From NCBI GenBank assembly GCA_003550305.1, contig QKYT01000318.1, forward strand, positions 4,666 through 17,409: a stretch of DNA of 12,744 nt. The letters run 5' to 3'. The notes beneath the pieces are model-generated. The model had not been told where the DNA came from. It did not search any database and saw only the letters and a program-made list of their open reading frames with translations. Made by a program: the position numbers and the translations under genes. The first letter of the stretch is position 1. Each line of letters starts with the position of its first letter. This document shows positions 8,828-12,744 of this stretch, piece by piece. Origin of the DNA: Glomus cerebriforme (Eukaryota > Glomeromycota > Glomeromycetes > Glomerales > Glomeraceae).

Positions 8828-10202
8828 TTAGTTTTTTTCTTTTATTTGATCAAGTCTGATTCTTGTAGTGATTCCTGGTTCTGATTTACTATTTAATTTG
8901 TATGGCATCGTGTTGGCATGTTGTTTTATCTGTAAATTGTACAGTATATAATATGTTAAAATATACATATATTTGTCATGTAGGATACTGGTTATTTTAT
9001 CATATAAATAAATTCTCAAATATCTTATTCATTCTTTTGTTTTTGTAGCTTTTATTGTTTGATCATTGATATTTATTTCGTCCTCTATCGCGTTTATGTT
9101 CAATAGTTCATACTTATTAGGATTTGATTGAATGTCACTGTTGTAGCCCAAACACTACCATGTCCCAAATCAAACTTGGGAAAACCTTATATCCGAAACT
9201 TGACCATGTCCCAAACTAACCCAGTCTTAAATGGTAGTTTGAGACGTCTTAAACATTTAAAATTTACAGTTTTGTTTGGGATATGGTTAAATTTCGGACA
9301 TAGGATTGTCCCAAGTTTGATTTGGGATATCCCAAGTCGGATTCGGGACATGGTTACGTTTGGGCTACAACATCACCACTCGTTTTAAAGTAACTGTTAC
9401 ACATCCCATATAACTTATCTTTATTGCTCGTCATAGATTAGTGTCGTCCATAAACGCAAAATGGTTCGTTCTAAATACCTTGTCTTCTATTCTTTCAACG
9501 TACTGTATTTATTGCTACTGTACTTGTATCGCTTCTCATTGTGTATCCTAAATCTTGTTGTTCATCTAGTTCACAAAGTAACGGTCAAAGAAAATTCTCC
9601 GTAGTATAGGCGACTTCACCTCTCTTGATCAATCCCGTCTTTACTCTGAATCTTTCTGTAACTTTATCTTTAACTATGATCTGTTGTATCTGTTTTTGTT
9701 TATGTCCATTATTAAGTTTATTATTTTTTTTTTTGGAATTCTAATTCTTTCGCATGCTTTTCTAAAATTCATTGTTTACTGAATGAATGTTTTACTTGTA
9801 TCTAAAAATAATATCCATATTTCTTTTTTCTTATTTTTTGCATCATATTTATCATTTTATTTAATGTGCTGTCTCCTTTTAGTGCCGCGTAATTCTTTCC
9901 TTTTAATATATTTTTTCTTTACATATTTTGGTTAATCTATCTGTTATTATTTTATTAAAGATTTTCTCAACGTTTCTATCAAAGTTATTGGTCTTGTTAA
10001 TTTTATGTTTCCATCCAATCTTGTTGGTATTGGATATATTAGCCCTTCTTTCCAGCTTTCAGAAGTAATTTTCTTGACCTAATATTTTATTGGATAAATG
10101 TAACATTATTTCTTTAACCTTTATGTTGCTACTTTTCCACATGCCTGGCGCTTTATTATTTGCCGTTGTTTTAATTGTATCTACTATTTCTTCCATTGTA
10201 AT
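8828..10202 (-). pseudogene. LINE reverse transcriptase, broken and interrupted
   Basis: Motifs occur in the normal order on the minus strand. The N-terminal block ITMEEIVDTIK then NNKAPGMW is at 10202-10137. SESWKEGLIYPIPTRLD leads to RPITLIETLRK at 9994-9962. Motif A LFLDTSKTF is at 9811-9785 with its catalytic Asp. Motif B TGLIKRGEV is at 9638-9612, followed at about 9570-9540 by PLLCELDEQQ. Motif C AFMDDTNL is at 9457-9434 with both Asp residues. After the nested insertion the thumb continues GDIQSNPNKYELL, and a piece at 8828-9019 ends PGITTRIRLDQIKEKN. All three catalytic aspartates persist, but stops and frameshifts lie between motifs (for example right after motif A). MDD in place of the usual (Y/F)ADD is a feature of this element's lineage rather than damage, as the neighbouring residues fit. 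Confidence 0.9.
9135..9376. mobile_element. Foldback/MITE-like element nested in the reverse transcriptase
   Basis: The element is 9139-9372 (234 bp). It begins TGTTGTAGCCCAAAC and ends with the exact inverse complement GTTTGGGCTACAACA. TCAC at 9135-9138 and 9373-9376 is a 4-bp target site duplication. Most of the element folds back: repeats of ACCATGTCCC and CAAACTTGGG in the left arm pair with the right arm. The right arm carries about 22 bp extra, an internal duplication of the TTGGGATATCCCAA type. It encodes nothing credible, so it would need a transposase from elsewhere. TGT...ACA ends with 4-bp duplications fit Ginger-like DNA transposons; that assignment is tentative. Removing the insert and one TCAC rejoins T-S-G and D-I-Q in the reverse transcriptase frame, which confirms the borders. 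Confidence 0.9.
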
Positions 10203-10989
10203 CTTTTTTTATTACGCCATTGTACCATTCTTTAATTTCTGCTTTTGGCGCCATTTGTTCGTCCAACTTTTCCATTACTTATGCATTGATCATTCTTTTT
10301 CATGTCCATTCTTCATAATGATCTTTAACTTTGTTCAGAATATCTTTTTATTCTATGATTATCCTATACTTGTTTTCTTTATCTTCTATTACTATTTTAT
10401 CTATGTTCAATATTTTTGTTTGTTTTTCCTACATCATTTTTTTGGATCTTTTTTTTAGGGTTTCTTCCTTCTTTTTATCGCTTCCTCTATTTCTTTGTTT
10501 ACTTAGTCAAGAATATTAAAAAGAGTATTACAAGGGAAATAATAAAATTAAAATTAAAAAATAAAAAAGCGTTTCTGTGCTATAATTCCTTCTTGTTTTA
10601 ATTCTTGATTATATTTGTCTTACATTTTATTTTGTTTTTATGACGATCTTATTAATTTTATTATTTGCCCCTGCATTCTATTTAGTTCTCTTGTAATAAT
10701 TGTTTTCGTGTTGTTTATTTGTATCTTCTTATGTGGTAACGTTATAGTTTCTGCTTCATTATTGTTTCTAATTTCATTTACGTTTCCCATTCAGTTATTA
10801 TTACTTCAGTGTGTTAAATTCTTTCCAATTTTGAAATGTTATTTTTTGTCTTTATCTAATATTTCCATTTTAATAGTTTTTTCCAACTGTTTGCCTTTTT
10901 CTTTGTTTTGTTTACTGTCATTATTGATATTTTATTATCAGATTCCGTTATTTCTTTACTTTCTTTGAGTTTAAACTTTCTAACTTTTG

Positions 10990-11700
10990 CTATTGTGTTT
11001 GTGTTTACTAATATGTAGTATATTCTTGTTTGTGTCATAGGCCTATCCAAGTGCTTTCTATTTCTCCATTTTGTTCAAATCATGTCTTTTGTTTATTATA
11101 GGGTGTTTTACAATATCTAATGATAATATTATGAATCCTGATGTTGCTGTTGTTCTTATTGCCAGGTATCATCTTCCTGACCCTTATGTGTCTTTGAAAT
11201 CTATGTATCCTCTTTTTTAATGTGTTTACTAGCGTTTTGCTTAGTTTATTCTTCTTATTGCTTTAATTTATTAATTTGTCTGTATTTTTATTCAGGTCTC
11301 CCATTATTATTTTTCCCAATCTTTATTTCCGTTGTATTTGTCCATTTATTTATCTGATCTTTTATTTTAATTTCGTTGATTTATCATTATATGGTTGATA
11401 AAATTGGGTTATTCTCGTTTTTGTTGTGTTTGTTACTGAATATGAGGTCTATTTTAATTCCTATTCCTTGAATCTTCTCTACACCTCTCACTCTTTTCCT
11501 ATCTAATACCGCTACTTCTAGTCTTGTACGTCCATCTTCACTTAATGTAATATAAATATATCATATAAATCATGCAGCTGTGTAAAAACCAAAACGTTCA
11601 TTTTTCACTGTTAGCTTTATTTCTGATAATCCTGCTGTTATATCCCATTTACTGTATTCATTTTTTCTTTTTAATTTTACCATTATTAATTCCTCTAACG
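10990..11700 (-). pseudogene. LINE apurinic-like endonuclease domain, decayed
   Basis: On the minus strand an open stretch at 11536-11387 reads RVRGVEKIQGIGIKIDL, matching the (I/V)xKVExIxGxxIKIxL segment of LINE endonucleases. It is followed in another frame by QFYQPYNDKS (the QVYIPH segment), then IIMGDLN at 11310-11290, the conserved GDxN active-site motif. Further on, DDTW and, after a shift, IRIHNIII stand where the family has YTW and SRIDYI; the Asp has become His. The piece reading DRPMTQTRIYYILVNTN (from 11050) starts the linker to the reverse transcriptase. Several frameshifts make this inactive. Family motifs are from general knowledge. Confidence 0.75.
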
Positions 11701-12148
11701 TTATGTGTACAATCGTGCGTTAGTAAATCATTATTTGTATCCTGATCCTTAGTTTACGTAATTTGTTTGTTATTTCGTTTATATTATTTTCCCCAGTTTT
11801 TCTTTATCTCTTTTTCTATTTTAGGTTTTATCTTTTTTTTTACATTTTTATTAACTTTTTTTCTTTTTATTTTGTTCTTTTTGTGGTATTATTTATATTC
11901 CTATCTATCATCTCCTCGTTCCCTTTTTTTCCTCCCCTCCTATTTCCTTTTTGTTTGCTTCAGATAAATTTTTAGCTTCTACTTCTTCTATTGTTACTAT
12001 TTGTTTTTTTTAATGTTATTTCTTCCTTCTTCGTTATCATATCTGATGATAAAATTCCTGTTATTGTTGGATATTCCTCATTTATTCTTAATATCAAATA
12101 TTAGTTTTTTAGTTTCACCGTAAGTCCGTAAGTCAAAATCATGTAAAA

Positions 12149-12156
12149 TTACGTAA
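12149..12156. promoter_or_regulatory. Candidate bZIP (Yap-type) site TTACGTAA
   Basis: The perfect octamer TTACGTAA lies about 90 bp upstream of the dyad of copy 3, with a CRE-like TGACGTA nearby at 12171-12177. Fungal Yap/Pap1 factors bind TTACGTAA. No matching octamer was noticed upstream of copy 2, so a shared regulatory role is not supported. Confidence 0.3.
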
Positions 12157-12244
12157 ATGACTTCTTTAAATGACGTATTTAACATAATATAAATTATCAT
12201 AATTAGCAATCTTGCAATCTTTTATAATTATCTGAACTCCGAGT

Positions 12245-12346
12245 CAGTAATGATTGTGACTCAATATTATAATTAATAATTACTGATACTGATACGCATG
12301 TCATCGTTTGTGACCATAGATGTGGCATAGTATATATAAAGGCACC
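12245..12346 (+). promoter_or_regulatory. Promoter of family copy 3: dyad plus TATA box
   Basis: The 41-bp element 12245-12285 begins CAGTAATGATTGTGACT and ends AATAATTACTG. It differs from the copy 2 element at only a few positions. TATATATAAA follows at 12331-12340 and then GGCACC. The spacer between dyad and TATA is about 20 bp longer than in copy 2. The conserved order in a copy whose coding part is damaged suggests that promoter-containing genomic segments were duplicated, rather than cDNAs. Confidence 0.65.
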
Positions 12347-12744
12347 CTAAGAAAATAAATCCCTTCATATTTCTTATAGAAAATTTCTTAAGTTATATAT
12401 TTTTCAATAATCTATCAAAACTAATTTAAAGAATAAAAACAATTCATATTATAGCTTTTTTTTTTCTTTATTAAAGAATTATTATCAAGTTGATAATTTT
12501 TAGAAAACTGGATCAAGACATTTTTTATATGAAGCAAGAAATAGACCAAAGTACTATAATAAATTTGGATTAGAAGGTGCGTTTTTTTTTATTTTGCAGG
12601 GTAGGATAACTCCTAGTTGGCCCTTGGGTTGGCTTAGGAGAATTACTGAATTTGACAGCTTGGTAACCACCCCAAGTCCTCTATTCAGGTGTCCTAACCT
12701 GTTGTTGGTAAAAGTCTGCTGTTTCTGTAGGAGGAAATTGCTAT
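12347..12744 (+). pseudogene. Family copy 3, start lost, continues past the window
   Basis: The leader aligns with that of copy 2 (CTTCATATTT, TTTTTCAATAATCTA), but the ATG and the first codons are missing. Coding homology resumes at about 12480 with ATTATCAAG. It continues through ACTGGATCAAGAC and TTTTTTATATGAAGCA to the 49-bp block 12574-12622 shared with copy 1. Downstream an open frame reads GRITPSWPLGWLRR, then ITEFDSLVTTPSPLFRCPN, to the window edge. It parallels RRITEFDSLVTTLSPLFRC in copy 2, with about 10 bp more between SWP and RRI. A 23-bp GT...AG stretch (about 12689-12711) absent from copy 2 is too short for a normal intron. A TAG at 12571-12573 and the nine-T frame problem make this copy likely non-coding unless slippage occurs. 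Confidence 0.78.

Larger units (their letters stand above)
7090..12110 (-). mobile_element. Degenerate LINE-type non-LTR retrotransposon
   Basis: The plus strand is strongly T-rich throughout, so the element's coding strand is A-rich, as in many LINEs. Read on the minus strand the order is endonuclease (about 11700-11050), linker, reverse transcriptase (about 10202-8828), a long C-terminal region (8827-7150) and a terminal A-run (T11 at 7090-7100). Frames are broken many times, so the element is dead. No target site duplication was found around 7090 and 12110, and the 5' edge is approximate: sequence from about 12118 on belongs to the upstream region of family copy 3. It holds a nested foldback element at 9139-9372. 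Long terminal repeats and integrase are absent, which argues against an LTR element. Confidence 0.88.

Noticed and set aside
9128..9388. 86-codon plus-strand frame
   Set aside because: It spans the foldback element and its flanks and starts with TTG; it is a by-product of the insert.
10090..10968. Further plus-strand hydrophobic open frames
   Set aside because: Same cause: T-rich antisense of the LINE linker and the N-terminal part of the reverse transcriptase, where NKAPG is found on the minus strand.
11763..11975. Two overlapping plus-strand frames of Phe- and Leu-rich protein
   Set aside because: Homopolymer-like T-rich DNA near the 5' part of the LINE, with no coding signal.
1..12744. 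tRNA, rRNA, CRISPR array or bacterial operon signals
   Set aside because: No cloverleaf with a T-loop box, no spaced repeats and no ribosome-binding or operon structure; the introns show a eukaryotic genome.

Overview
The window looks like nuclear DNA of a filamentous fungus, most likely an arbuscular mycorrhizal (Glomeromycotina, Rhizophagus-like) genome. The reasons are very high A+T, short GT-AG introns of about 63-107 bp, decayed members of the BTB-BACK-TLDc and tyrosine-kinase-like families that are hugely expanded in those fungi, and an A-rich non-LTR retrotransposon whose reverse transcriptase carries an MDDT box. The organism call is inference from sequence features; no search was run. 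The region reads as a gene graveyard around one better-preserved gene.

Layout. 55-254 (+) is a relic (copy 1) of a gene family seen three times here. 412-906 (+) is a protein kinase relic that still shows exon/intron structure. 907-1750 is AT-rich DNA with simple repeats. 1825-2933 (+) is a BTB-BACK-TLDc pseudogene whose first exon is intact and has a TATA box. 2937-4246 has nothing recognisable. 4247-6117 (-) is copy 2 of the family: seven exons joined by six clean GT-AG introns, with an internal intron-plus-exon tandem duplication and a frame break in exon 1. Its TATA box and a long dyad lie at 6204-6277. 6347-7089 is empty AT-rich DNA.

7090 to about 12110 (-) is a dead LINE-type element with endonuclease, reverse transcriptase and a C-terminal domain, ending in a poly(A) tail. 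It is interrupted at 9139-9372 by a foldback/MITE-like element with a perfect 15-bp terminal inverted repeat and a 4-bp target duplication. Removing the insert rejoins the reverse transcriptase frame. 12245-12744 (+) is copy 3 of the family; its promoter is conserved, its start codon is lost, and it runs off the window.

The least explained signal is the three-copy family. Copies 1 and 3 share a 49-bp block with one mismatch inside otherwise strongly diverged sequence. All three copies have the same nine-T run at the point where the reading frame must shift for the flanking coding stretches to join. Copies 2 and 3 also share a palindromic promoter. No biochemical function can be assigned to the family.
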